NCBI RefSeq assembly: GCF_013179735.1
Contig: NZ_JABMEG010000001.1
Span: 1,054,001-1,118,000, forward strand
Direction of reading: 5' to 3'
Origin: Permianibacter fluminis
GTDB lineage: Bacteria; Pseudomonadota; Gammaproteobacteria; Enterobacterales; Permianibacteraceae
DNA: 64,000 nucleotides
A program made the translations under genes and the position numbers. The notes beneath the pieces were generated by a model. The model was not told the origin of the DNA. It saw nothing but the letters and a program-made list of their open reading frames with translations, and ran no database searches. Shown piece by piece: positions 44,796-53,613 of the stretch. Every line of letters begins with the position of its first letter. Position 1 is the stretch's first letter.

Positions 44796-45998
44796 TCAAA
44801 CCCGCTCGATCGCCATTGCCACGCCCTGGCCAACACCTACACATAGCGCGCACAGCGCGCGCGGTTGTTGTCGCTGCTGCAAGCTCAGCATGGCGTGTTG
44901 CACCAGGCGCAAACCGGACAGGCCAAGCGGGTGGCCGAGAGCGATGGCACCGCCATCCGGATTGAGCTGGTGGGCGTCGTCAGCGAGGCCGAGCGCGCGG
45001 CTGCAGGCGAGCACTTGCGCGGCGAACGCCTCGTTGATTTCGATGTGGGCAAAATCCTGCACCGACAACCGCAGGCGTTGCAGCAGTTTGTTGATGGCAG
45101 GCACTGGACCGATGCCCATCGTGCGCGGGGCCACGCCGGCACTGGCGCTGGCGAGCAGTCGCGCGCGCGGCGTCAAGCCATGGCGATTCAGTGCGCGCTC
45201 CGACATCAGCAGCATGGCGCCAGCGCCATCGTTCAGGCCGGAGGCATTGCCGGCGGTGACGCTGCCGTTGCGCAGCAGCGGTTTCAGGCTGGCGAGTTTG
45301 GCAAGCGTGGTATCGCTGCGCGGATGTTCGTCGGTGCTGATCAGTTTGCCGTCGACTTCGACCGGCAGAATTTCGCCGGCGAAGCGCTGTTCGGTTTGCG
45401 CGACAGCGGTGCGCTGCTGCGAGCGCAGTGCGTAGGCATCTTGATCCTCACGGCTGATTTGTTGCTCGCGCGCCAGGTTCTCGGCGGTTTCGGTCATGGT
45501 GTCGACGCCGTATTGCGCCGCCATTTTCGGATTGATGAAACGCCAGCCGAGCGTGCTGTCTTCCAGCTTCTGGTCGCGGCCGAATGCTGCACTCGGTTTG
45601 GCCATGACGAACGGTGACCGGCTCATCGATTCGACGCCACCGGCAACGATGATGTCGGCATCGCCGCAGGCAATGGCACGGGCACCGTGGATGATGGCGT
45701 CGAGTCCGGAGGCGCACAGCCGGTTGACCGTGATCGCCGGCACGCTGACTGGCAACCCGGCCAGCAGGCTCGCCATGCGGGCGACGTTGCGATTGTCTTC
45801 GCCGGATTGGTTGGCGCAGCCAAACACCACTTCATCGATCAGGCCCGGTTCGAGCTGTGGTTGCCGGGTCAGCAAGGCGCGCAGCGGCAATGCCGCCAGA
45901 TCATCGGTGCGAATGGTCGCCAATGCACCGGCGTAACGGCCGATGGGTGTGCGGATGGCATCGACCAGAAAAACCGCATTCATGTTCGCCGAACTCAT
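44796..45998 (-). CDS. pcaF: Thiolase, 3-oxoadipyl-CoA thiolase (PcaF) type
   Basis: 400 residues. It cleaves 3-oxoadipyl-CoA to succinyl-CoA and acetyl-CoA. The sequence follows PcaF closely: FGCANQSGEDNRNVARMA, catalytic Cys95 in NRLCASGLDAI, GWRFINPKMAAQYGVD, base-pair residues His in GGAIALGHPLGLSG and Cys in CVGVGQG. Overlaps the IclR gene's stop by 4 nt (ATGA), so the regulator and thiolase are one unit. A general acetyl-CoA acetyltransferase is the main alternative, but the PcaF-like blocks argue for 3-oxoadipyl-CoA. Confidence 0.88.
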   Translation of the reverse strand: MSSANMNAVFLVDAIRTPIGRYAGALATIRTDDLAALPLRALLTRQPQLEPGLIDEVVFGCANQSGEDNRNVARMASLLAGLPVSVPAITVNRLCASGLDAIIHGARAIACGDADIIVAGGVESMSRSPFVMAKPSAAFGRDQKLEDSTLGWRFINPKMAAQYGVDTMTETAENLAREQQISREDQDAYALRSQQRTAVAQTEQRFAGEILPVEVDGKLISTDEHPRSDTTLAKLASLKPLLRNGSVTAGNASGLNDGAGAMLLMSERALNRHGLTPRARLLASASAGVAPRTMGIGPVPAINKLLQRLRLSVQDFAHIEINEAFAAQVLACSRALGLADDAHQLNPDGGAIALGHPLGLSGLRLVQHAMLSLQQRQQPRALCALCVGVGQGVAMAIERV

Positions 45999-46876
45999 CG
46001 ATGACCTTTGCCGCGGGTCCAGTCATTCGGCATGGCTTTTTCAATCTGGCTGGCGGTCTCGCGCAGTGCCGGCAACAGTTCGTGAATCGCGCGGTCGCGG
46101 GCGCCGGTACGAAACGCCATGCCGATATTCAGCGCCGCGATCACCCGGTGGTTGCGATCACGCACCGGCACCGACAGCGAGCAAAGTCCGAGTTCCAGTT
46201 CCTGCTCGACGTAGGCAAAACCCTGCTCGCGAACCTGAGCGATTTCGCGCAGCACGGCGCTGCGGCTGGTCAGCGTGTGCGGAGTCCGCGCCGGCAGCGT
46301 TTCCGGCAGGCGCAGTGCCAGCTCGGTCGGATCGAGTGCGGCCAGCAGCACCCGGCCCATCGAGGCGCAATATGCCGGCAGCCGGGCGCCAATGCCGAGA
46401 CTGATCGTCATCACTTTGCGCACCGGCACCCGCTGCACGTAAACAATGTCGCTGCCATCGAGCACCGACAGCGAACAGGATTCGTGTACCTGCTGGGCCA
46501 GCTCTTCCATGAAGGGCAGCGCCAGATCGGTGAATGGCAGCGACGACAGGTAGCTGAAGCCGAGTTCGAGAATGCGCGGGCTCAGATAAAACTGCCGGCC
46601 CTGCTGGCCGACAAAGCCGAGGAATTGCAGGGTCAGCAAGACCCGCCGGACCACGGCCCGCGACAGGCCGGTAATTTCGGCAATCTCGGACAGGGTCATG
46701 GCCGGGTTTTCCCGGCTGAAGGCGCGGATCACATCGAGGCCGCGATGCAGCGACTGGATGTAGTCCGGGCTGTCATCAAAGGCGACCGGGGTCGCACTGG
46801 TGGTTTCGGGATGGTTGTCCATAGTGGCAGCGTCCATCAGGGCAGGGTCCATCATTGAGGGCAAAGGAAAGGTCAT
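45995..46876 (-). CDS. IclR-family transcriptional regulator (PcaR/PcaU-like)
   Basis: About 293 residues from ATG 46876; other in-frame starts are possible. N-terminal winged HTH (MTLSEIAEITGLSRAVVRRVLLTL) and an IclR effector domain (SLSVLDGSDIVYVQRV; RLPAYCASMGRVLLA; GFAYVEQELELGLCSLSVPVRD). These resemble PcaR/PcaU, which respond to beta-ketoadipate or protocatechuate. Coupled to the thiolase gene and divergent from the first aminotransferase gene, so it likely controls both directions. Confidence 0.87.
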   Translation of the reverse strand: MTFPLPSMMDPALMDAATMDNHPETTSATPVAFDDSPDYIQSLHRGLDVIRAFSRENPAMTLSEIAEITGLSRAVVRRVLLTLQFLGFVGQQGRQFYLSPRILELGFSYLSSLPFTDLALPFMEELAQQVHESCSLSVLDGSDIVYVQRVPVRKVMTISLGIGARLPAYCASMGRVLLAALDPTELALRLPETLPARTPHTLTSRSAVLREIAQVREQGFAYVEQELELGLCSLSVPVRDRNHRVIAALNIGMAFRTGARDRAIHELLPALRETASQIEKAMPNDWTRGKGHR

Positions 46877-47029
46877 TGACAGGCAAAGGTAAGGGCTTTT
46901 ACAGTTGTTCGCAATAAGAATAACAGTGCGAATATCGCACATAATTCAAGTGAGGTGCCTGCCCGGGTCGACCCCGGACGGGATGGACTAGCACCGGCGA
47001 CAACCGGCCACGAGGGACCGACCCCGACC

Positions 47030-48388
47030 ATGCTTCCCGAACGGCAAACCGTGCTGCACAGCTGGTGCAGGCAGACGGAATGGGACGCGCCCACCGTCAC
47101 CGGGGGCGCGGGCGCCCGCTTTTTCACCGCGGATGGCCGGGCCATTCTCGACATGAGCAGCCTGGCCGAATGCAACAACCTCGGCCACCAGCATCCTCAC
47201 GTTGTCGCCGCCATCAAGGCGCAAGCCAGCCAGCTCTGTTTTGTCACCAATGCCTGGGGCGCCGAACCGCGCGCCCGACTGGCGGAATTGCTGCTGGAGA
47301 AAAGTGGTTTTGATGGTGGCCGGGTGTTCTTCACGCTCGGGGGTGCCGACGCCAACGAAAACGCCATCAAATTTGCCCGTCAGGCGCGCGGTTTGCCGCG
47401 CGGCTGGGCCATCACCCGCGATCGTTCCTACCACGGCGCCAGCTACGCCGCGATGGCCCTGTCCGGCGACAGTCGCACCCGTCAGCAAGTCGATCCGGAA
47501 GCGCATCGGGTGCTGCAGGCGTGGCCGCCGTATGGCTATCGCTGTCCGTTTGCCAGCGACAGCGTCAGTGAATGCGCGCAACTCGCGGCCGATCAAATCG
47601 CCGCACTGATTGATGATCACACCGACGATCCGGTCGCGGCCGTGTTGATGGAACCGAATGCCGGCACCAACGGCATTGTCGCGCCCGACAACTATTGGCC
47701 TGCGCTGCGCGAACTGACTCGCAAGCGTGGCGTGCTGCTGATTGCCGATGAAGTGATGAGCGGCTTCGGTCGCTGTGGCCAGTGGTTTGCCTGGCAGCGC
47801 TACGGCGACGAAAACCGGCCCGATCTGATGACGCTGGCCAAAGGCTTGACCGGCGCCCATGTGCCGCTGGGTGCCGTGGTCGTGTCCGCCGACGTGGCGC
47901 GCGTGCTGGCGCCGCAAATGCTCTACACCGGCCTGACCTACTGCGGTCATCCGCTCGCCTGTGCGGCTGGCGTGGCCGCCGTCGAAAGCTATCAAAACGA
48001 AAATCTGATTGAGCGCTCGCGCGTGCTCGGCGAGCAGATGTTCCGATCCCTGCAAGGCTTGCAGCGCAAGCATGCGGTCATCGGTGAAGTGCGCGGTGGT
48101 CATGGCTTGTTTGCCGTGGTCGAGCTCATCCGCAATCGCGCCAGCAAGGAACCGTTGGCGCCGTGGCCGGAAAGTCATCCGGCGCTGAAAGAACTGGTGC
48201 GGTCGGGGCTGGCTGCCAACGTTTCGTTTGCCACCCGCGGCAATCTGATCATTCTGGCGCCACCGCTGGTGATCAGCGAACCCGATCTCGGCGATGCCAT
48301 TGCCCTGCTCGATCGTCTGCTTGGCGAGCTCGGACAAACGCTGGCGAATGACGGCACGGCCAATGCCGTCAATGACAACCGTGTTTGA
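47030..48388 (+). CDS. Class III PLP-dependent aminotransferase
   Basis: 452 residues; the ATG is preceded by GAGGG. Fold-type I aminotransferase with FFTLGGADANENAIKFAR (phosphate binding), LMEPNAGTNGI, IADEVMSGFGR (Asp that contacts the PLP ring) and TLAKGLTGAHVPLG (Schiff-base Lys). Omega- or beta-amino acids are typical substrates of this class. Diverges from the PcaR-like regulator and is followed by an aldehyde dehydrogenase, so it may feed that enzyme an amino-aldehyde. The exact substrate is unknown. Confidence 0.9.
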   Translation: MLPERQTVLHSWCRQTEWDAPTVTGGAGARFFTADGRAILDMSSLAECNNLGHQHPHVVAAIKAQASQLCFVTNAWGAEPRARLAELLLEKSGFDGGRVFFTLGGADANENAIKFARQARGLPRGWAITRDRSYHGASYAAMALSGDSRTRQQVDPEAHRVLQAWPPYGYRCPFASDSVSECAQLAADQIAALIDDHTDDPVAAVLMEPNAGTNGIVAPDNYWPALRELTRKRGVLLIADEVMSGFGRCGQWFAWQRYGDENRPDLMTLAKGLTGAHVPLGAVVVSADVARVLAPQMLYTGLTYCGHPLACAAGVAAVESYQNENLIERSRVLGEQMFRSLQGLQRKHAVIGEVRGGHGLFAVVELIRNRASKEPLAPWPESHPALKELVRSGLAANVSFATRGNLIILAPPLVISEPDLGDAIALLDRLLGELGQTLANDGTANAVNDNRV

Positions 48389-48515
48389 TGCAGGCGCGAA
48401 CGGAAAATTAATCAGACCGGGCTGTAATCAGGACAAGCTGTAATCAGGAACTACCAAACGAAATTTCACGCGGCTGACATCGCTTGTCAGCCGCCAAAGT
48501 GAGGATGTTGTCGTC

Positions 48516-50084
48516 ATGAGTTTTCAGTTGACCTATTCGACCATGTTCAATCCGCCAGCGGAGTTGCACCAGCGGTTTGACGCGGCGGTCGCGCGCGTGG
48601 TCGCCGGACTCGGACGTCGCTACGGTTGTTTTATCGATGGCGCTGATCGGTCGCCGGCCACCACCAAAATGCTGCACAGTCCGATCGATCGCGAGCTGGT
48701 GCTTGGCGAGTTCGCCGATGCCAGCGCTGCCGAAGCCGACATTGCCATGCAGGCCGCGCATCGTGCGTTTGCCCAGTGGCGAAAAACCTCGATGACCGAG
48801 CGCATGCGCCTGCTGCGCAAAGCGGCCGTGCTGATGGAAGCCCGGGTGTATGAAATCGCCGCCGCACTGACGCTGGAAGTGGGCAAAAACCGGATGGAAG
48901 CACTCGGCGAAGCCCAGGAAACGGTCGACTTCTTCCGCGTCTATTGCGATCACTATGAACGCGAAGGCGGCTTTTATCATCCGCTGCCAAACGATCCGGT
49001 CAACGGCTATATCTCGCGCAATCGCAGCGTCATGAAACCGCACGGCGCCTGGGTGGTGATCACGCCATTCAATTTCCCGTTTGCCCTCGCTGGCGGCCCG
49101 GTGGCTGCCGCACTTGTCACCGGCAATACCGTGGTGCTGAAAGGCGCAACAACCACGCCATGGGCCGGACGCCTGCTGGCCGACTGCATGCGCGATGCCG
49201 GTTTTCCGGCCGGCGTTTTCAACTATGTCAGTGGTAGCGGCCGGGTCGTTGGTGAGGCGCTGATCAGTCATCCGCTGACCGCCGGCGTCACCTTCACTGG
49301 CTCCTACGAAACCGGCATGGCCATCGCCAGAAAAATGCTGAGCGGTGCCTATCCCCGGCCGTGCATTGCCGAGATGGGCGGCAAGAATGCCTGCATCGTC
49401 ACCGCCGAGGCCGATCTGGAGCGTGCTGCGCTCGGCATCACCCGCTCGGCGTTTGGCATGGCTGGCCAAAAATGCTCGGCACTGTCACGGCTTTATGTCC
49501 ACAGCAGCGTTGCCGACAAGTTGATTGAACAACTGCAGCAGCACCTAGGTGAAATCCGCATCGGCAATCCGCTCGAACAAAAACACTGGCTGGGGCCGGT
49601 TGCCACCGAAGCCGGTTACCGTGCTTATGGCGAATACAGTGCGCTGCTGCGCACGCAAGGCAGCCGGTTGTTGATCGGCGGACACTATCTGCGTGATGGC
49701 GACAACAGCCGTGGCTACTACGTCAAACCAACGCTGGCCGAAGCCAGTGATCAACATCCGCTGTGGCAGCAGGAAATGTTCCTGCCCATTCTGATGATCA
49801 ACCGCTGCAGCAGTAACGATGAAGCCATGGCCAAGGCCAATGCGACGCCACTGGGTCTGACTGCCGGCATTTACGGCAGCCGCGACGAGGTCAGCTGGTT
49901 TCACGAGCACATCGAAGCCGGCGTCACCTACGCCAACCGGCCGCAGGGGGCGACCACCGGTGCCTGGCCCGGCTATCAGCCGTTTGGTGGCTGGAAAGGT
50001 TCCAGCACCACCGGCAAGGCAATCGCCTCGTTCTATTACCTCGCGCAATACCTGCGCGAACAGTCACAAACTGTCGTGGAGTAA
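48516..50084 (+). CDS. Aldehyde dehydrogenase (glutamate-semialdehyde-type)
   Basis: 522 residues with GAGG upstream. ALDH-superfamily blocks: KPHGAWVVITPFNFPFALAGG, LKGATTTPWAG, VTFTGSYETGMAIA, catalytic Glu in EMGGKNACIV and Cys in GMAGQKCSALSR, and ANRPQGATTGAWPGYQPFGGWK. Resembles 1-pyrroline-5-carboxylate / glutamate semialdehyde dehydrogenases, so amino-semialdehydes are likely substrates. It lies between two aminotransferases and a CoA-transferase, so it could make 3-aminoadipate or a similar diacid (inference). Confidence 0.92.
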   Translation: MSFQLTYSTMFNPPAELHQRFDAAVARVVAGLGRRYGCFIDGADRSPATTKMLHSPIDRELVLGEFADASAAEADIAMQAAHRAFAQWRKTSMTERMRLLRKAAVLMEARVYEIAAALTLEVGKNRMEALGEAQETVDFFRVYCDHYEREGGFYHPLPNDPVNGYISRNRSVMKPHGAWVVITPFNFPFALAGGPVAAALVTGNTVVLKGATTTPWAGRLLADCMRDAGFPAGVFNYVSGSGRVVGEALISHPLTAGVTFTGSYETGMAIARKMLSGAYPRPCIAEMGGKNACIVTAEADLERAALGITRSAFGMAGQKCSALSRLYVHSSVADKLIEQLQQHLGEIRIGNPLEQKHWLGPVATEAGYRAYGEYSALLRTQGSRLLIGGHYLRDGDNSRGYYVKPTLAEASDQHPLWQQEMFLPILMINRCSSNDEAMAKANATPLGLTAGIYGSRDEVSWFHEHIEAGVTYANRPQGATTGAWPGYQPFGGWKGSSTTGKAIASFYYLAQYLREQSQTVVE

Positions 50085-50321
50085 AAACCTGAAAACAGCG
50101 GGTGACCGCTATACGCAATTCGCCAAGAGGGTTCGCACTACTGTGACAGCCATGTTTGTGCAATTGACCAACCGCCACAGGGCAGATCGCACGCCCCGCG
50201 CGGCACGATGCTGCGTTGCAACTCCTCGCGAGGTGTTCAACCTCGCCCCGGGTTACGCCTTGCCTCGCCCCGCGCGGCGCGCACGCTCCACCCTGTCCAC
50301 CCGCTGCTTTCAGGTTTAGCC
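50085..50321. other. Intergenic region before the CoA-transferase genes
   Basis: 237 bp without a convincing gene. The segment CCCCGCGCGGC occurs twice (about 50195 and 50268), with CTCGCGAGG and CCTCGCC stretches between. It could be a repeat remnant or a regulatory region separating the aldehyde dehydrogenase from the CoA-transferase. Confidence 0.5.
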
Positions 50322-51167
50322 ATGTTCATGAGCTTGCAACAAGCCATAGCGCAATACCTTCACGACGGCCAGAGCGTTGCCATGGAAGGCTTCACGCATC
50401 TGATTCCATTTGCCGCCGGCCATGAAATCATCCGCCAGCAGAAAAAAAATCTGCATCTGATCCGGATGACGCCGGATCTGATTTACGACCAATTGATCGG
50501 CATGGGCTGCGCCAGCGAACTGACCTTTTCCTGGGGCGGCAATCCCGGTGTCGGCTCGTTGCACCGTTTGCGTGATGCCGTGGAAAAACAGTGGCCGCAG
50601 CCGCTGACCTTGCATGAACACAGTCACGCCGAAATGGCGGTCGCCTATCAGGCCGGTGCCAGTGGCATGCCCTGCGGCTTCATGAAAGGCTATCCGGCGA
50701 CGCAATTGGCGGAAGTCAATCCGGCGCAAATCCAGCCGCAGCAGTGTCCGTTCACCGGGCAATGGCTGAGCGCGATCGCCGCCATCAAACCCGATGTCAC
50801 CATTTTGCATGCCCAGCAAGCCGATGCCGACGGCAATGTGTTGATCCGCGGCATTGTCGGCGCCGCACGCGAGGCAGCGCTGGCGGCGAAAACGGTCATC
50901 GTCACGGTTGAGCAGCAGGTGGAAAAAATCGATGCCGACATGAACGCAATCGTGTTGCCACGCTGGTTGATCGCCGCCATTGCCGTGGTGCCGGGTGGCG
51001 CCTATCCATCGTATGCGCAAGGCCATTATCCGCGCGACAACGCCTTTTATCTGGCCTGGGATGAGATTGCCCGCGACCGGGAAAAATTCCTCAGCTGGAT
51101 GCAAAGCCATGTGCTGGCACTGCGCGACCATGCTGAGCTTCTGCAACGTTTGCAGGTGGCCGCATGA
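50322..51167 (+). CDS. pcaI: 3-oxoacid CoA-transferase subunit A (PcaI-like)
   Basis: 281 residues. Family I CoA-transferase alpha subunit: DGQSVAMEGFTHLIPFAAGHEIIRQ, LTFSWGGNPGVGSLHR, and HAQQADADGNVLIRG. Partners with the next gene, which overlaps by 4 nt. It probably moves CoA from succinyl-CoA to 3-oxoadipate; glutaconate or acetoacetate CoA-transferase are alternatives from sequence alone. The PcaF-like thiolase and PcaR-like regulator nearby favour 3-oxoadipate. Confidence 0.82.
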   Translation: MFMSLQQAIAQYLHDGQSVAMEGFTHLIPFAAGHEIIRQQKKNLHLIRMTPDLIYDQLIGMGCASELTFSWGGNPGVGSLHRLRDAVEKQWPQPLTLHEHSHAEMAVAYQAGASGMPCGFMKGYPATQLAEVNPAQIQPQQCPFTGQWLSAIAAIKPDVTILHAQQADADGNVLIRGIVGAAREAALAAKTVIVTVEQQVEKIDADMNAIVLPRWLIAAIAVVPGGAYPSYAQGHYPRDNAFYLAWDEIARDREKFLSWMQSHVLALRDHAELLQRLQVAA

Positions 51168-52021
51168 GTATCGCAGTAATGAATTCGGAACAGAGTTCGG
51201 GACAGAATTCTGTCCCGAACTACAGCCGCGACGAGATCATGACCGTCACCGCCGCGCGCCAGCTGCAAAACAGCGCAGTCTGTTTTGTTGGCATTGGCTT
51301 GCCCAGTGCCGCCTGCAATCTGGCCCGGCAAACGCATGCCCCGGAGCTGGTGCTGATTTACGAATCCGGCACGGTCGGTACCAAGCCGAGCGTGCTGCCG
51401 CTGTCCATCGGTGATGGTGAGCTGGCGGAGACCGCTGATTGCGTGATCCCGCTGCCGGACATTTTCAGTTACTACCTGCAAGGTGGCCGCGTTGACATCG
51501 GTTTTCTCGGTGCCGCCCAGATTGATCGCTTCGGTAATCTGAACAGCACGGTGATTGGCGATTATCTGCGGCCCTCGACGCGGCTGCCGGGCGCTGGCGG
51601 TGCACCGGAAATTGCCATGCATGCCAAGCAGGTGCTGATCGTCATGAAGCAATCGCCGCGCAGTTTCGTCGAGAGCCTGGGTTTTCGCACTTCCTGCGGC
51701 TTCATGAACGGCAATGGTCAGCGCCGGCACGGCGAGTTTGCTGATGCAAGCGCGGGCGCCGGGCCGCAAGTCGTGATCACCGACTACGGCATGTTGAAAC
51801 CGGATCCGGTCAGTGATGAATTGACTCTGGTGGCAGTCTATCCCGGGGTAACCGCAGCGGAGGTCAGCGCGGCCACCGGCTGGTCACTGCGAATTGCCCC
51901 GACCTTGACGGTACTGCCGGAACCGACTGCAGCAGAGTTGAGCGCGTTACGCTCGCTGCATGCGCGTACCGAGCAGGCTCATGCCAATCCGGTTCGCATC
52001 GTGTTGCCGAAAACGGCCTGA
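51164..52021 (+). CDS. pcaJ: 3-oxoacid CoA-transferase subunit B (PcaJ-like)
   Basis: 285 residues, overlapping the alpha subunit's stop by 4 nt (ATGA). The catalytic Glu lies in LIYESGTVGTKPS; other blocks are GIGLPSAACNLA, GGRVDIGFLGAAQIDRFGNLNST and VITDYGMLKPD. Forms an alpha-beta CoA-transferase with the upstream gene. The N-terminus of about 20 residues is rich in Ser/Gln/Asn and encoded by an EcoRI-like repeated GAATTC/ACAGAATTC stretch. Confidence 0.85.
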   Translation: MSIAVMNSEQSSGQNSVPNYSRDEIMTVTAARQLQNSAVCFVGIGLPSAACNLARQTHAPELVLIYESGTVGTKPSVLPLSIGDGELAETADCVIPLPDIFSYYLQGGRVDIGFLGAAQIDRFGNLNSTVIGDYLRPSTRLPGAGGAPEIAMHAKQVLIVMKQSPRSFVESLGFRTSCGFMNGNGQRRHGEFADASAGAGPQVVITDYGMLKPDPVSDELTLVAVYPGVTAAEVSAATGWSLRIAPTLTVLPEPTAAELSALRSLHARTEQAHANPVRIVLPKTA

Positions 52022-52078
52022 GTTTTTTAACCATTGGCCGAAACAAAGCGTCGCCGGCCTGCAAGCGAGATTGACAGC

Positions 52079-53398
52079 ATGAACAGTGCCCACATCAAAA
52101 CCGAATTGCCGGGCCCTAAGGCCCGAGCCTTGATTGCTCGCGACAAGGCAGTGATTTCACCGTCCTATCCGCGTGATTATCCGTTTGCGATGTCGCATGG
52201 TAAAGGCGTCGAAGTCTGGGATGTCGACGGCAATCGCTTTCTCGATTTCGCGGCCGGTATTGCTGTCTGTTCAACCGGCCACAGTCATCCGACGGTGGTC
52301 AGCGCCATCAAGGCGGCGGCCGATCAGTTCCTGCACATTTCCAGTGACTACTGGCACGAACATCAAGTCAAACTCGGTGAGCGCATCAACGAACTGAATC
52401 CGATGGCCGAGCCGGTGCTGAGTTTCATGTGTCAGTCCGGTACCGAAGCGGTTGAAGGCGCATTAAAGTTGGCGCGCTATGTCACCGGTCGGCAACGCTT
52501 CATTGGTTTTCTCGGCGGCTTCCATGGCCGCACGATGGGGTCACTGTCGTTTACCTCCAGCAAATACACCCAGCAAAAAGGTTTCTTTCCGAGCATGCCG
52601 GGTGTGACCCATGTGCCGTACCCGAACAATTACCGGCCGCTGCTGCACGGAGAAGATCAGGGCGTCGCCGTGCTCAATTACATCGAAAACGTGTTGTTCC
52701 AGAGCAATGTGCCAGCCAGCGAAGTCGCCGGCATCGTGATCGAACCGATGCAGGGAGAGGGCGGCTATCTGGTGCCGCCGGATGGCTTTCTGAAAGGTCT
52801 GCGCGAACTCTGCGATCGGCACGGCATTCTGCTGATCTTCGATGAAGTGCAATCGGGTGTCGGGCGCACCGGCAAGATGTTTGCGAGTCAGCATTGGGGC
52901 GTTGCGCCCGACATCATGACACTGGCCAAAGGCTTGGGCTCCGGCATGCCGATCGGGCTGGTCGTTGCCAAGAAAAAACACATGGAAAAATGGCAGCGCG
53001 GCGCCCATGGCAACACCTACGGCGGCAATCCACTCTGCTGTGCCGCGGCAACTGCCACGCTCGATCTGGTGGAAAGCGAATACTGCGCCAATGCCGCTGA
53101 AGTTGGTGAGTACTTCATGACCAAACTGCGCGCGCTGCAAACCCGGTTCGACTGCATCGGTGAGGTGCGCGGCAAAGGCCTGTTTATCGGCATGGAGCTG
53201 GTGCTGGATCGCCGCGGCAAAAAGCCGGCCAAGGAACTCTGCGACCAGCTGATCACCCGCGCCTATCACAACGGCTTGTTACTGTTGTCCTGCGGCAGCA
53301 GCACCGTGCGCTTCATGCCGCCACTGCTGGTGAGCCGCGCCCAGATTGACGAAGCGATGACGATCATCGAAGTGAGTTTGAAGGAAGCGCTGGGCTGA
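52079..53398 (+). CDS. Class III aminotransferase, GABA/omega-amino acid type
   Basis: 439 residues from ATG 52079, 57 nt after the CoA-transferase. PLP fold-type I: FMCQSGTEAVEGALKLAR, GFHGRTMGSLSFTSSK, EPMQGEGGYLVPP, IFDEVQSGVGRTGKMF and MTLAKGLGSGMPIGLVV (Schiff-base Lys). It is close to broad omega-aminotransferases, including 4-aminobutyrate and L-lysine or ornithine types. It is a second aminotransferase in the same catabolic set, which points to a substrate with two amino groups. Confidence 0.9.
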   Translation: MNSAHIKTELPGPKARALIARDKAVISPSYPRDYPFAMSHGKGVEVWDVDGNRFLDFAAGIAVCSTGHSHPTVVSAIKAAADQFLHISSDYWHEHQVKLGERINELNPMAEPVLSFMCQSGTEAVEGALKLARYVTGRQRFIGFLGGFHGRTMGSLSFTSSKYTQQKGFFPSMPGVTHVPYPNNYRPLLHGEDQGVAVLNYIENVLFQSNVPASEVAGIVIEPMQGEGGYLVPPDGFLKGLRELCDRHGILLIFDEVQSGVGRTGKMFASQHWGVAPDIMTLAKGLGSGMPIGLVVAKKKHMEKWQRGAHGNTYGGNPLCCAAATATLDLVESEYCANAAEVGEYFMTKLRALQTRFDCIGEVRGKGLFIGMELVLDRRGKKPAKELCDQLITRAYHNGLLLLSCGSSTVRFMPPLLVSRAQIDEAMTIIEVSLKEALG

Positions 53399-53440
53399 GG
53401 TGCTAGGGCAGTAGCAGCGGAATCGTTTGCGGAAAGTTGG

Positions 53441-53573
53441 GAGCGGCAACTACCCCCTCCTGACCTCCCCCTTCACAGGGGGAGGAACGCTACAGCGCTT
53501 CCCTTGCGACGGAGCGGAACCGTACCGCTCCCTCCCCTGTGAAGGGGAGGGCGGGGGTGGGGTAATTGCCGCT
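53441..53573. repeat. Inverted pair of CCCTCCCC-family repeats
   Basis: GAGCGGCAACTACCCCCTCC with a CCTCCCCC/GGGGGAGG hairpin (53441-53485) faces the reverse orientation CCCTCCCC/GGGGAGGG with GGGGTAATTGCCGC (53527-53573). The same paired arrangement occurs at 58410-58549. It lies between two genes on the plus strand. Confidence 0.78.
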
Positions 53574-53613
53574 TCACACCAGCCACACAACAACAAAATC
53601 CGGAGTCACCGTA

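Noticed and set aside
44796-52021. Aromatic (protocatechuate) degradation cluster
   Set aside because: Only the lower three steps are present. No dioxygenase, cycloisomerase, lactone decarboxylase or hydrolase gene was seen, and the other genes are amino-acid enzymes.
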